A DNA stretch of 64,000 nt from UBA1413 sp964552955 (lineage in GTDB: Bacteria; Bacteroidota; Bacteroidia; Bacteroidales; Prolixibacteraceae), in the NCBI GenBank assembly GCA_964552955.1, contig CAZKIU010000019.1, positions 1 to 64,000 on the forward strand. Reading direction: 5' to 3'. Below are positions 27,382 to 36,550 of the stretch, in pieces (within the stretch, counting starts at the first letter, position 1; every line of letters begins with the position of its first letter). The notes beneath the pieces are model-generated. The model did not search any database and was not told the DNA's origin. It worked only from the letters and a program-made list of their open reading frames with translations. A program made the position numbers and the translations under genes.

Positions 27382-28296
27382 ATGAAGAAATTTGAAGGAT
27401 TGATTGCTGCCCCATTCACTCCGATGGATGAACAGGGCGAGGTGCTTTACGGTGAAATACCGGCATATTGTGATTTTCTGGTGAAGAACAGGGTCGTAGG
27501 GGCGTTCATCAATGGCTCCACAGGAGAAGGGGTTTCCCTGACCCAGAAAGAGAGGATGAAAATCACCGAGAGCTGGGTGGCAGCGGCCCGTGGCCAGGCG
27601 ATCAAGGTGATTAACCTGGTGGGGGGGACCTCCTGGAAGGAGGCCGCCGAGAATGCCGTTCACTCGGCTGAATGCGGTGCCGATGCCGTGGCCATCCTGG
27701 CCCCCTACTATTTCAAGCCCGCCGGTGCACCCCAGCTGGCCGAATTCTGCGCCAGGGTAGCCTCCGCCGTTCCTGACCTGCCGGTTTATTTCTACCATAT
27801 TCCCGTGCTGTCGGGCTGCTATGTCAGTATGATCGATTTCCTGGCAGAGGCAGAGCCCCTGATACCCAACCTGGCCGGGATCAAATACACCCATGAGGAC
27901 TTCATGGACTTCCTCAGTTGCATCCATTTTAGGGAGGGCAAATACGACATGATGTGGGGCCGTGATGAAAACATGCTTTCAGCGCTGGTGCTGGGGTGCC
28001 GCAGTGGGGTGGGGAGCACCTTTAATTATGCCGCCCCGCTCTATTACGCGATGATAGAAGCCTTTGACCGCGGAGATCTCGTGAAAGCCCGCCGGCTTCA
28101 GCAACAGTCGATCGATATGATCCGTCTGCTGGGCAAGTACGGGGGGATCGCCACCGGTAAGGCCTACATGCGTTATCTGGGTTTTCCCTTCGGGAACTTC
28201 AGGCTCCCGGTGAAAAATATGACTGCCGGAATGTTTGAAAAATTCAGCGCCGATGTGGAGGCATTGCATATGGAATCCCTTTTCTCGAAAAGGTAA
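27382..28296 (+). CDS. nanA: N-acetylneuraminate lyase
   Basis: A 304-residue aldolase that splits Neu5Ac into N-acetylmannosamine and pyruvate. It is a TIM-barrel of the DapA/NanA family. GSTGEG at 45-50 binds the carboxylate, YFYHIP holds catalytic Y138, and AGIKYT holds the Schiff-base Lys K168. The YFYHIP motif points to sialate lyase rather than dihydrodipicolinate synthase. It is cytoplasmic. The 3' end overlaps the next gene, the mutarotase, in another frame, suggesting coupled translation. Confidence 0.94.
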   Translation: MKKFEGLIAAPFTPMDEQGEVLYGEIPAYCDFLVKNRVVGAFINGSTGEGVSLTQKERMKITESWVAAARGQAIKVINLVGGTSWKEAAENAVHSAECGADAVAILAPYYFKPAGAPQLAEFCARVASAVPDLPVYFYHIPVLSGCYVSMIDFLAEAEPLIPNLAGIKYTHEDFMDFLSCIHFREGKYDMMWGRDENMLSALVLGCRSGVGSTFNYAAPLYYAMIEAFDRGDLVKARRLQQQSIDMIRLLGKYGGIATGKAYMRYLGFPFGNFRLPVKNMTAGMFEKFSADVEALHMESLFSKR

Positions 28297-29452
28297 ACAG
28301 GGTTTGATCATTCTGATGGTGATGGAATCAATGATCGCAGGTTCCTGCGGGAACCATAACCCTGAAGCGGTGAGGGTGGAACCGCGGCTGTTGCCGCCCC
28401 TTCCTCCGGCCGCAGGCCAGCAGGTACAGTTTGGTCTGGCGGGTCCCCTGGCAGGCCGTCTGGGCGATCTGGTGATGGTAGCCGGTGGAGCCAACTTCGA
28501 AGATGCCATGCCCTGGCGGGGAGGCACTAAAAGTTACCATGATGAGATCTATCTTCTGAGAAAAGCAGGAGATCAGGAGGTAGCCTGGCAGCAGAGCCTG
28601 CAACGGCTTACAGAACCCCAGGCCTATGCGGGCTGTCTCTCCCTGGATCAGGGCCTCCTGGTCATCGGTGGCGAGAACGACCATGGTCCTGTTGATCGTG
28701 TCTCCCTCTATACTTATGATGGGGATTCCCTCCGGGTGACCCCGTTTCCTGCCCTACCGGAGGCCATCACCTCTCCCGGGGTGGTCCACTGCGGGGGCAG
28801 GGTGTATGTAGTAGGAGGCCTGACCGCCTCGGGCGCCACGCCCCTTCTGCTTTCCCTCGATCCGGCACGGCCCGAAGGAGGGTGGCAGCGTCTCCCCGAC
28901 CTGCCGGTCGCCCTCTCCCACGGCGTGGTGGTGGCGCAACAGGATGGCACTGAAGAGTGCATCTACCTGTTGGGGGGAAGAAACAAAACTTCCGAGGTGC
29001 ATACCTTCTTCAGCAAGATATGGAAATACGTGCCATCGGCAGCCTCCTGGCAGGAGGAGGGAGAGATCCTTTCCGGAGGAGAAACCCTGGCGCTTTCGGC
29101 CGGAACAGGCCTCGCCTGCGGTAACGAAATGATCCTGCTTTTCGGGGGTGACCCGGGGATTTATTTCCGGCAGACGGAACTCCTCAACAATGCCCTGGCG
29201 GCAGCTTCCGATTCGGTCAGGCCGCGGCTGCTGGCTGAAAAGGATACCCTTCTGACCCATCACCCGGGCTTCTCCAGAGATATCCTGGCGTACCATACCC
29301 TCTCCCGGAAGTGGAAGAAGGTGGGCGAGGCCGGGGAAGGGCTGCCGGTCACCACGGTGGCTTTTCAGTGGAACGGGATGGTGCTGATCCCCTCAGGCGA
29401 GATCCGCCCCGGCGTGCGCACCCCTGTGGTCACTGCCTTTACGGTCAAATAA
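28253..29452 (+). CDS. nanM: N-acetylneuraminate mutarotase (kelch-repeat NanM type)
   Basis: A kelch-propeller protein that would speed the alpha-to-beta conversion of released sialic acid, giving the form that is taken up or split. Kelch blades are visible: GDLVMVAGGANFEDAMPWRG, DQGLLVIGGENDHG, GGRVYVVGGLTASGA, IYLLGGRNKTSE and EMILLFGGDPG. The opening blade with GGANFEDAMPW is typical of this family. A lipoprotein-like signal ends in MIAGSCGN. The start is uncertain: ATGs at 28235, 28253 and 28316 and a TTG at 28304 are in frame; 28253 gives a basic stretch before the hydrophobic core and overlaps nanA by 44 bp. Confidence 0.87.
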   Translation: MWRHCIWNPFSRKGKQGLIILMVMESMIAGSCGNHNPEAVRVEPRLLPPLPPAAGQQVQFGLAGPLAGRLGDLVMVAGGANFEDAMPWRGGTKSYHDEIYLLRKAGDQEVAWQQSLQRLTEPQAYAGCLSLDQGLLVIGGENDHGPVDRVSLYTYDGDSLRVTPFPALPEAITSPGVVHCGGRVYVVGGLTASGATPLLLSLDPARPEGGWQRLPDLPVALSHGVVVAQQDGTEECIYLLGGRNKTSEVHTFFSKIWKYVPSAASWQEEGEILSGGETLALSAGTGLACGNEMILLFGGDPGIYFRQTELLNNALAAASDSVRPRLLAEKDTLLTHHPGFSRDILAYHTLSRKWKKVGEAGEGLPVTTVAFQWNGMVLIPSGEIRPGVRTPVVTAFTVK

Positions 29453-29656
29453 CGAAACCCCGGTGCAGACCTGAAGGAATCCCCTGGTTTCTGGTGGGAT
29501 CAACCGGATCCGAACTTTATATATGCTATCTTTATTGTACGGGTCTGATCACTGTCCCCTCACTTGCTGGATGGGATTTTACCAACAGGTCAATCTTGAT
29601 CCAGGGAACCAGTGAGGCCAGTCAGGTCCGTAAGGCAAGACTAAAAGTATCTAAAA
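29453..29656 (+). other. Short gap between nanM and the epimerase gene
   Basis: 204 bp without a gene. There is a TATCTTTA -7-like box near 29527-29534 but no TTG at the right distance. A weak internal promoter is possible. Confidence 0.3.
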
Positions 29657-30817
29657 ATGGAAAAGGAAAAACTGATTCAGCAATACCGGTCGGCCCTGTT
29701 TGACGATGTGGTTCCCTTCTGGATGAAAAATTCGAGGGATGAGCGGTGCGGCGGCTATTTTACCTGCCTTGACCGGCAGGGGAGGGTGTATGATACCGAC
29801 AAGTTCATCTGGCTGCAGGGCCGGGAAGTGTGGATGTTCTCCTCGCTGTACAACAGGGTGGAGAAAAAGGAGGAGTGGCTGGAGATGGCGCTTCATGGTG
29901 CCCGTTTTCTGCGTCAATATGGTCATGACGGGCAATTGAACTGGTATTTTTCGCTGACACGGGAGGGGCAGCCGCTGGTGGAGCCCTACAATATTTTCAG
30001 CGACTGTTTTGCCACCATGGCTTTCGGGCAGTTGTTCCGGGCTTCGGGAGATGAACAGCACGGGGAGATCGCCCTGAAAACTTTTGAGAACATCCTGCGG
30101 CGGGCCGGCCATCCCAAGGGGAAATGGAGTAAAGCGGTTCCGGGTACCCGTCCGCTCAAGGGATTCTCACTGCCCATGATCCTGTGTAACCTGTCGCTCG
30201 AAATCGAACATCTCCTGACCCGGGAGAAGGTAGAGGAGACCATTCACGAGGTATTGCATGAGGTGATGGAGGTCTTTTACCAGTCCGATTCGGGGCTCAT
30301 CCTGGAAAATGTGCAGCCCGACGGGAGTTTCAGTGATTCCCATGAGGGGAGGTTGCTCAATCCGGGGCATGCCATTGAGGCGATGTGGTTCATCATGGAC
30401 CTCTCGGTGCGGCTGAACCGGCCTGAGCTGGCCCGGCAAGCCGTGGAGATTGCCCTGCGCACCCTGGAATATGGCTGGGATGAGGAGTTCGGAGGTATCT
30501 TCTATTTCATGGATCTGCTGGGCCACCCCACCCAGCAACTCGAGTGGGACCAGAAACTCTGGTGGGTCCATATGGAAACCCTGATCACCCTGGCCAAGGG
30601 ATACCAATTGACTGGAGACCAGGGCTGCCTTCAGTGGTTTGAGAAGGTCCACGATTATACCTGGTCTCACTTCCCCGATCCGCAGTATGGCGAGTGGTTC
30701 GGCTATCTGAACCGCCGGGGTGAGGTGCTGCTGCCCCTCAAGGGCGGTAAATGGAAAGGCTTCTTCCACGTTCCGCGTGGTTTGTACCAGGTCTATTCTA
30801 CCCTGGAAAAAATCTGA
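29657..30817 (+). CDS. nanE: N-acylglucosamine 2-epimerase (AGE family), ManNAc to GlcNAc
   Basis: A 386-residue cytoplasmic (alpha/alpha)6-barrel epimerase. In Bacteroides the AGE-type enzyme turns ManNAc from the lyase step directly into GlcNAc without phosphorylation, and this gene sits in the matching place. Family motifs are FIWLQGREVWMFSSLYNRVE near the N-terminus, FSDCFATMAFGQL, LLNPGHAIEAMWF with a catalytic His, and KLWWVHMETLITLA with another. A kinase of ROK type would then be needed; none is in the window. It is followed by the transporter gene after about 155 bp. Confidence 0.92.
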   Translation: MEKEKLIQQYRSALFDDVVPFWMKNSRDERCGGYFTCLDRQGRVYDTDKFIWLQGREVWMFSSLYNRVEKKEEWLEMALHGARFLRQYGHDGQLNWYFSLTREGQPLVEPYNIFSDCFATMAFGQLFRASGDEQHGEIALKTFENILRRAGHPKGKWSKAVPGTRPLKGFSLPMILCNLSLEIEHLLTREKVEETIHEVLHEVMEVFYQSDSGLILENVQPDGSFSDSHEGRLLNPGHAIEAMWFIMDLSVRLNRPELARQAVEIALRTLEYGWDEEFGGIFYFMDLLGHPTQQLEWDQKLWWVHMETLITLAKGYQLTGDQGCLQWFEKVHDYTWSHFPDPQYGEWFGYLNRRGEVLLPLKGGKWKGFFHVPRGLYQVYSTLEKI

Positions 30818-30972
30818 CCGGTCACCAGGCACTCACCTGCGCCGGACGCTAAACCATACCGGCCGCTCCCCCTCCCGGATACCCCCCATCGCGGGAGCAG
30901 CCTGCAGACCGGAAAAAACCTGGATAGAGGAAGATTAGTCGTCAACAAATAACTTAAACTAAAAATATAAAA

Positions 30973-32250
30973 ATGGATTTCCGGAATAAGAAATGGTACC
31001 CCTGGGCCGTGGTAGGGCTGCTGTGGGGGGTGGCTCTGCTCAACTACATGGACCGGCAGATGTTGTCGACCATGAAAGTGGCCATGATGGGTGATATCCG
31101 AGAACTGGAGACGGCCGAGAATTTTGGGAGGCTGATGGCTGTCTTCCTTTGGATTTACGGGCTGATGAGTCCCATGGCCGGGCTTATTGCCGACCGCATC
31201 AACCGCAAGTGGCTCATTGTGGGGAGTCTGGGCGTCTGGTCCTTTGTGACCCTAATGATGGGGTATGCCACCTCCTTCGATCAGCTCTATGTTTTGCGGG
31301 CCATCATGGGGGTGAGTGAGGCGTTGTATATTCCGGCCGGACTGGCGTTGATTGCAGATTATCACCGGGGCAACACGCGGTCCCTGGCGGTGGGCATTCA
31401 CATGACCGGATTGTATGTGGGACAGGCGCTGGGGGGCTTCGGAGCCACGGTGGCCCACACCTGGTCGTGGCAAACGGCCTTTCATAGCTTCGGGATGATC
31501 GGGGTGGTCTATAGCCTGGTGCTGGTCCTTCTGCTGCGTGAAAACCGGTCTGATCGCCGGGAGGTAAAGAAGGAACAAGGGGCGGTCACTGCGATGCCGG
31601 GGAAGTCAGGGTTATCGGCCGGGTGGGCCTCGGTGCGCCATAGTCTGGGTATGCTCCTGGGGACCATCAGTTTCTGGGTGATTCTCTTCTATTTTGCTGC
31701 GCCCAGTTTTCCGGGGTGGGCCACCAAGAACTGGCTGCCGACGCTTTTCTCGGCGAGCCTGGGCATTGACATGGCCCATGCGGGCCCGCTGAGCACCATC
31801 ACCATCGCCTTCTCCTCTTTTGTGGGGGTGATCTCGGGGGGTATCCTGGCCGACCGGTGGATTATGCGGAACCTCCGGGGTCGCATCTATACCGGGGCCA
31901 TTGGATTGTCACTGACCATTCCTGCCCTGTTCCTGCTGGGTTTCGGTAATACCCTGGTCCCCATCGTCGGGGGAGGGATTCTCTTTGGAATAGGCTATGG
32001 CATGTTTGACGCCAACAACATGCCCATTCTCTGCCAGTTTGTAAGTCCGCGTCATCGGGCTGCCGGTTACGGACTGATGAACATGACGGGGGTGTTTGCC
32101 GGGGCATTCATCACCAGCTGGCTGGGGAAATCAACCGATGCAGGCCACCTGGGGCAGGATCTGGCCATGCTGGCGATTCCCGTGGCGCTGGCTGTGGCGC
32201 TCCAGTTGGCTACCCTCCACCCCAGGGCTGCAGACAAAACCGAAGACTGA
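30973..32250 (+). CDS. nanT: MFS sialic acid transporter
   Basis: A 425-residue, 12-helix major facilitator protein of the inner membrane. LNYMDRQMLSTM in helix 1 and GLIADRINRKWLIVGSLGVW (the MFS A-motif between helices 2 and 3) are clear. A charged central loop at about 195-215 divides the two halves. Proton-coupled MFS importers are the usual Neu5Ac transporters in Bacteroidota nan operons, and this is the last gene of the locus. A sugar-acid specificity such as hexuronate cannot be excluded from sequence alone. Confidence 0.87.
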   Translation: MDFRNKKWYPWAVVGLLWGVALLNYMDRQMLSTMKVAMMGDIRELETAENFGRLMAVFLWIYGLMSPMAGLIADRINRKWLIVGSLGVWSFVTLMMGYATSFDQLYVLRAIMGVSEALYIPAGLALIADYHRGNTRSLAVGIHMTGLYVGQALGGFGATVAHTWSWQTAFHSFGMIGVVYSLVLVLLLRENRSDRREVKKEQGAVTAMPGKSGLSAGWASVRHSLGMLLGTISFWVILFYFAAPSFPGWATKNWLPTLFSASLGIDMAHAGPLSTITIAFSSFVGVISGGILADRWIMRNLRGRIYTGAIGLSLTIPALFLLGFGNTLVPIVGGGILFGIGYGMFDANNMPILCQFVSPRHRAAGYGLMNMTGVFAGAFITSWLGKSTDAGHLGQDLAMLAIPVALAVALQLATLHPRAADKTED

Positions 32251-32440
32251 CACTGCACCAGAACGGCAACGACCGGCCACTGCAGGTGCACCAGCCCGTT
32301 ATCCTGAACCTCGTATCAACAGGGAGCGTACCGGAGTGATTCCCGGGTTTGGGTCACAAAGAGGTTCAGCTCCGTAGAGCGTGATGGCCTTTTGGCGGGA
32401 ACGGCCTGCTCCAGGTCACGGATCCCTCCGGTGAAAGTAC

Positions 32441-32983
32441 TTAGAAGCCCAGACCGATATGCCACCCCAATGAGAAATGGTGCTCTTCGCTGTCGAAGCC
32501 GAATCCGGCCATGGGACCCAAATGAATCTTCCCGACATTGAATTCAGCCAGAATCTCGCTGTGAAAGGCAGGCAGGATCTCCTGGTGCCCCTCATGGCGG
32601 GTGATGGCGACTCCCGGGCCGGCCGTCAGGGTCAGGAAAGGGAAAAGACGCGAGGAGAGCAGCAGATTGAGGCCGTGGTGGCTGTGGCCACCAGGGATCA
32701 TCTCCCAACCCACGCCGGCGCCCCATTGGTGGTGGCTTCCCAGTTGACGGGACAAATGGAAATGGTACCCCGGCATTACCCCCTGCTCGCCTTTGATTTT
32801 CACTGCAGCCAGGCCCACCCCCACATGCCACGTGTGAGGATCGTCATGGGAATGAGAACCTTCATGGGCACCACTGACAAGACTTTCAGGGGCGGCCGGT
32901 GCCGGGAGGGACTGACCGGTTGCGGCAGAGACAAAAAGAAGCATCATGCCGGTGAAAACCGGCATCAGTAATCTGATCTTCAT
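32441..32983 (-). CDS. Small His-rich outer membrane beta-barrel-like protein
   Basis: A 180-residue exported protein. Signal peptide 1-23 (PVFTGMMLLFVSAATGQ). The mature N-terminus has a His cluster, HEGSHSHDDPHTWH, and His residues recur through the chain (17 or so). Alternating hydrophobic strands with Gly and a final Phe (WHIGLGF) suggest an eight-stranded type outer membrane barrel. The His cluster suggests metal binding, perhaps zinc, but no family was recognised. It ends convergently with nanT and is upstream of nothing obvious; lpxA starts the other side of a short gap on the same strand. Confidence 0.7.
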   Translation of the reverse strand: MKIRLLMPVFTGMMLLFVSAATGQSLPAPAAPESLVSGAHEGSHSHDDPHTWHVGVGLAAVKIKGEQGVMPGYHFHLSRQLGSHHQWGAGVGWEMIPGGHSHHGLNLLLSSRLFPFLTLTAGPGVAITRHEGHQEILPAFHSEILAEFNVGKIHLGPMAGFGFDSEEHHFSLGWHIGLGF

Positions 32984-33009
32984 AAAGCATGTAAAAGAAG
33001 AATAACCCT

Positions 33010-33792
33010 TTAATCGGGGAAATAGCCTCTGATGATGCCCCGTTTGGAGTCTTTAACGAAAAGAAGAATCTCATCTCGCTCGGGAGAGGCGGGCATTTCA
33101 GCCTCGATGACCTCCAGCGCCTGGGAGGTGTTGAGTCCTTTCTGGTAGATGTAGCGGTAGATGTCCTGGATTTCGCGGATTTTCTCATTGGAGAAATTCC
33201 TGCGGCGGAGCCCGATCGAGTTAATGCCCACGTAGGAGAGGGGTTCCCTTCCGGCTTTGATGAAGGGGGGGACATCTTTTCTCACCAGGGAGCCCCCGGC
33301 GATCATGACGTGTGATCCGACGTGTACGAACTGGTGAACGGCCACCATGCCGGCCAGGATGGCATAATCGTCTATGATCACTTCTCCGGCAAGCTGGGTA
33401 TTATTGACCAGGATGACATTGTTCCCGACGATGCAGTCGTGAGCCACGTGGACATAAGCCATCAGCAAGCAGTTGCTGCCCACAACGGTTTTTCCCTTGG
33501 CTGCTGTGCCACGGTGGATGGTGACAAACTCCCTGATGGTGGTGTTGTCGCCAATTTCCACCGTACTGTATTCCCCACGGAATTTGAGGTCCTGCGGAAC
33601 GGCCCCCAAGGCTGCTCCTGGAAAGATATTGCAGTTTTTGCCGATTCTGGTTCCGGGGAGTATGGTCACATTAGACCCGATCCTGGTCCCCTCACCGATG
33701 ACCACATCCTTGTCGATGGTCACGAAGGGTTCTATAACCACGTTTTCTGCGACCCTGGATTCCGGGTGAACATAAGCTAAAGGCTGTTTCAT
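33010..33792 (-). CDS. lpxA: UDP-N-acetylglucosamine acyltransferase
   Basis: A 260-residue cytoplasmic enzyme for the first step of lipid A synthesis, moving a hydroxyacyl chain from ACP to UDP-GlcNAc. The left-handed beta-helix is built from hexapeptide repeats (VIGEGTRIGSNVTILPGTRI; VEIGDNTTIREFVTIHRGTA). The active-site region YVHVAHDCIVG contains the catalytic His. The C-terminal helical domain (GLRRRNFSNEKIREIQDIYR) is also typical. It is the third of a run lpxD, lpxC/fabZ, lpxA on the minus strand, 134 bp behind lpxC/fabZ. Confidence 0.96.
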   Translation of the reverse strand: MKQPLAYVHPESRVAENVVIEPFVTIDKDVVIGEGTRIGSNVTILPGTRIGKNCNIFPGAALGAVPQDLKFRGEYSTVEIGDNTTIREFVTIHRGTAAKGKTVVGSNCLLMAYVHVAHDCIVGNNVILVNNTQLAGEVIIDDYAILAGMVAVHQFVHVGSHVMIAGGSLVRKDVPPFIKAGREPLSYVGINSIGLRRRNFSNEKIREIQDIYRYIYQKGLNTSQALEVIEAEMPASPERDEILLFVKDSKRGIIRGYFPD

Positions 33793-33926
33793 ACTTATAA
33801 ATGTACTTTAATTATTTGTTCCTATATGACGACTGAGGTGAAGCCATGATGTTGCTTCGTGCTCTATTGTGTTCGAAGTGCCAGGCCTGTTGCTCAGGTG
33901 CTGTTTCATGGTCAGGGCAGGAGGGG

Positions 33927-35312
33927 TCAGTTGTTTCTGACGATCTGGGCCATAAACTCCCCTTCGGCCACAATTCTTTCCCCGACGAAGCATACTCCGC
34001 GCATCATGGCGATGCCGCGGCGGATGGGGGAGGTCAGTTCAAGCCGGAACAGAAGGGTGTCACCCGGGACGACCTTTCTGCGGAATTTCACGTTGTCAAT
34101 CCGGATGAAATAGGTGCTGTAGGTGCCCTCGAGCTGACTGAGGACCAGCAAGCCTCCGGTCTGGGCCATGGCTTCCACCAGCAGAACACCCGGCATAACG
34201 GGTTCCCCGGGGAAATGGCCCTGAAAGAATGGCTCATTGATGGAGACATTCTTGACGCCTACGATCTGATTTTCTCTGATATCAATGATTTTATCGACCA
34301 GCAGGAACGGGAAGCGGTGGGGGAGTAATTCGGTGATTTTCACCACGTCCATGAGGGATTCGGCATTGGGGTCGTAAGCGGGGGCGCCGCTTTCCATTTG
34401 GAGGAGGGTTTTCTTGAGGGCCCGGGCCATGGCGGTGTTGGCGCTGTGGCCGGGCTTGGTAGCGATGATTCTCCCTTTGATATGCCGGCCGGCCAGCGAC
34501 AGGTCGCCGATGACATCGAGCAGTTTGTGCCGGGCACATTCATTGTCGAAATGGAGGTCTACATTGTTGAGGATCCCCTCCTTCTTGACCGAGACATGCT
34601 CATGTTTAAAGAGATCGGCCAGCCGGTCGAGTTCCTCCTGGTTCATGTCTTTGTCGATGATCACAATGGCGCTGCTCAGGTCACCCCCCTTGATCAGGTT
34701 GTTGTATTTAAGCAGGAATTCCAGTTCATGCAGGAAGACAAAGGTGCGGCACATGGAGATCTCTTCCCGGAAGCGGGAGATGGAACCCAGGGTGGCAAAC
34801 TGGTTGTTGAGTACCCTGCTGTTGAAGGCAATGTTCACGTTGAGGGCGTAGTCGTCGTCGGGGAGGGCAATCAGTTCGGATCCTGTTTTTTCATCGCGGT
34901 ACACGATCTTCTCCCTGATTTCCAGGTAGCGTCTCTCCTCTTTTTGTTCGACGATGCCTGCTTTTTCGATGCCTTCCACGAATACGCGTGCGCTGCCGTC
35001 GATGATAGGGGCCTCCTCGTTGTTCACTTCGATCATGACATTGTCGAGGCCCATTCCTACCAGGGCCGCCAGGGAGTGCTCGATGGTTCCGATGCGGGCA
35101 CCGTTACTTTCCAGGAGGGTTCCCCGGGAGGTGTCCACCACCAGGTCAGCATCGGCTTCGATGATGGGTTGCCCGGGCAGATCGATCCTGCGAAATTTAA
35201 AACCATGATTTTCAGGTGCGGGAATAAAAGTCATGGTGACATCGACACCTGTATGGAGTCCCCGCCCATGGATGGAAAACGGCCGGGCCAGGGTCCGTTG
35301 CATTTGTGCCAT
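33927..35312 (-). CDS. lpxC/fabZ: Fused LpxC deacetylase and FabZ dehydratase
   Basis: A 461-residue bifunctional protein characteristic of Bacteroidota. Residues 1-300 are LpxC, the zinc deacetylase that commits UDP-acyl-GlcNAc to lipid A: GTIEHSLAAL (zinc His) and ARHKLLDVIGDL (zinc His/Asp) are visible. Residues 320-461 are FabZ, the hydroxyacyl-ACP dehydratase: LPHRFPFLLVDKI, then EPFFQGHFPGEPVMPGVLLV with the catalytic His and the following Glu. Joining the two couples lipid A and fatty acid supply. It is 16 bp behind lpxD. Confidence 0.96.
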   Translation of the reverse strand: MAQMQRTLARPFSIHGRGLHTGVDVTMTFIPAPENHGFKFRRIDLPGQPIIEADADLVVDTSRGTLLESNGARIGTIEHSLAALVGMGLDNVMIEVNNEEAPIIDGSARVFVEGIEKAGIVEQKEERRYLEIREKIVYRDEKTGSELIALPDDDYALNVNIAFNSRVLNNQFATLGSISRFREEISMCRTFVFLHELEFLLKYNNLIKGGDLSSAIVIIDKDMNQEELDRLADLFKHEHVSVKKEGILNNVDLHFDNECARHKLLDVIGDLSLAGRHIKGRIIATKPGHSANTAMARALKKTLLQMESGAPAYDPNAESLMDVVKITELLPHRFPFLLVDKIIDIRENQIVGVKNVSINEPFFQGHFPGEPVMPGVLLVEAMAQTGGLLVLSQLEGTYSTYFIRIDNVKFRRKVVPGDTLLFRLELTSPIRRGIAMMRGVCFVGERIVAEGEFMAQIVRNN

Positions 35313-35328
35313 AATAAATAAATTCTGT

Positions 35329-36375
35329 TTACTTGGATAATTGGTCTTTCAGGATTGAAATTGCTTTTTGGAGGTCGATGACTTCCTGCCTGAGCTGGGG
35401 CAGGTTACGCAGGACCATATACATGCGGACCGCCTGTTTGTAGTCCATGGCGGGTGACCCCAGGATCGTCTGATCGGAGGGGACATTCTTAACGACCCCG
35501 CTCTGGGCGCCGATCTGCACATTGTCGCCGATGGCCAGATGGCCTGCCAGCCCTACCTGGCCTCCGAACCGGCAGAAACGGCCCACCCGGGAGCTGCCTG
35601 CCAGGCCGGTCAGGGCAGCCATGACGGTATGATCACCTACTTCACAGTTGTGGGCGATCTGGATCAGATTGTCGAGTTTGACCCCCCGGTGGATGATGGT
35701 CGGCCCCATGGTGCCGCAATCTATGGTGGTGTTGGCCCCGATTTCCACATCGTCCTCCAGGATGACATTCCCCAACTGGGGAATCTTCTGGTAACTCCCG
35801 TCTTTCTGAGGGGCGAAACCAAAACCATCAGACCCCAAAACCGCCCCCGAATGAATGATGCACCGTTCACCGATCACGGTGTCGGCATAAATACGGGCCC
35901 CGGCATAAATGACCGTGCCATCCCCGATGGTCACATTATCGCCGATATAGACCTGGGGATAGATCTTCACCCCGGTGCCTATTCTGACATTCTGCCCGGC
36001 GTAGGCAAAGGCTCCGAAGTAGAGTTCCTTTCCTGCCACTGCCGTTGGATGCATAAAAGAGGGCTGTTCTATCCCCCCCTTTTCACTCGTCCTGGCCTCG
36101 GCCACCATCTGTAACAACCGGGTAAAGGCCTGGTAGGCATCCTCTACTCTGATCAGGGTCGCACGGAATTCACCCCTCGGTGTGAAATCCTTATTTACCA
36201 GAATCACAGATGCTTCCGATTCATAAAGATAATGTTCATACTTTGGATTGGAAAGAAAAGCCAGACTTCCAGCCTTTCCTTCCTCTATTTTCGACAGGGT
36301 GGAGACTGTCACCTCCTGGTCGCCGATGACCTCCCCATGCAGGTAACTTGCAATATCCCCGGCTTTAAACTTCAT
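35329..36375 (-). CDS. lpxD: UDP-3-O-(hydroxyacyl)glucosamine N-acyltransferase
   Basis: A 348-residue enzyme for the third lipid A step. The N-terminal uridine-binding domain (about 1-100; LSKIEEGKAGSLAFLSNPKY) is followed by a hexapeptide-repeat beta-helix (GTGVKIYPQVYIGDNVTIGD) with HNCEVGDHTVM as the catalytic His segment, and a short C-terminal helix. It leads the minus-strand lipid A run and has a full promoter at 36396-36425, divergent from the rimP operon. Confidence 0.96.
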   Translation of the reverse strand: MKFKAGDIASYLHGEVIGDQEVTVSTLSKIEEGKAGSLAFLSNPKYEHYLYESEASVILVNKDFTPRGEFRATLIRVEDAYQAFTRLLQMVAEARTSEKGGIEQPSFMHPTAVAGKELYFGAFAYAGQNVRIGTGVKIYPQVYIGDNVTIGDGTVIYAGARIYADTVIGERCIIHSGAVLGSDGFGFAPQKDGSYQKIPQLGNVILEDDVEIGANTTIDCGTMGPTIIHRGVKLDNLIQIAHNCEVGDHTVMAALTGLAGSSRVGRFCRFGGQVGLAGHLAIGDNVQIGAQSGVVKNVPSDQTILGSPAMDYKQAVRMYMVLRNLPQLRQEVIDLQKAISILKDQLSK

Positions 36376-36395
36376 GGATGATATATTTAGCGATG

Positions 36396-36425
36396 CAAAA
36401 ATAGAGTAAATTAATTAACAACCAA
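36396..36425 (-). promoter_or_regulatory. lpxD operon promoter
   Basis: On the minus strand, TTG (36425-36423), a 19-base spacer, then TATTTTTG (36403-36396), a full match to the Bacteroidota consensus. It is about 20 bases before the lpxD ATG. Confidence 0.7.
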
Positions 36426-36456
36426 TTCTTTCGTTTTATACTATTTATTTTTGCCG

Positions 36457-36486
36457 TTGATTATATGCAGATATTTATTAACTTTG
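36457..36486 (+). promoter_or_regulatory. rimP-nusA-infB operon promoter
   Basis: TTG at 36457-36459, a 19-base spacer, then TAACTTTG at 36479-36486. It matches the Bacteroidota pattern in full and lies 65 bases before the chosen rimP ATG. Confidence 0.7.
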
Positions 36487-36550
36487 CGGCGTATTTTCAG
36501 GCAGACTGAGGGTAGGGGGCACAATGTCCCCTATTTTATTACTGATCATG

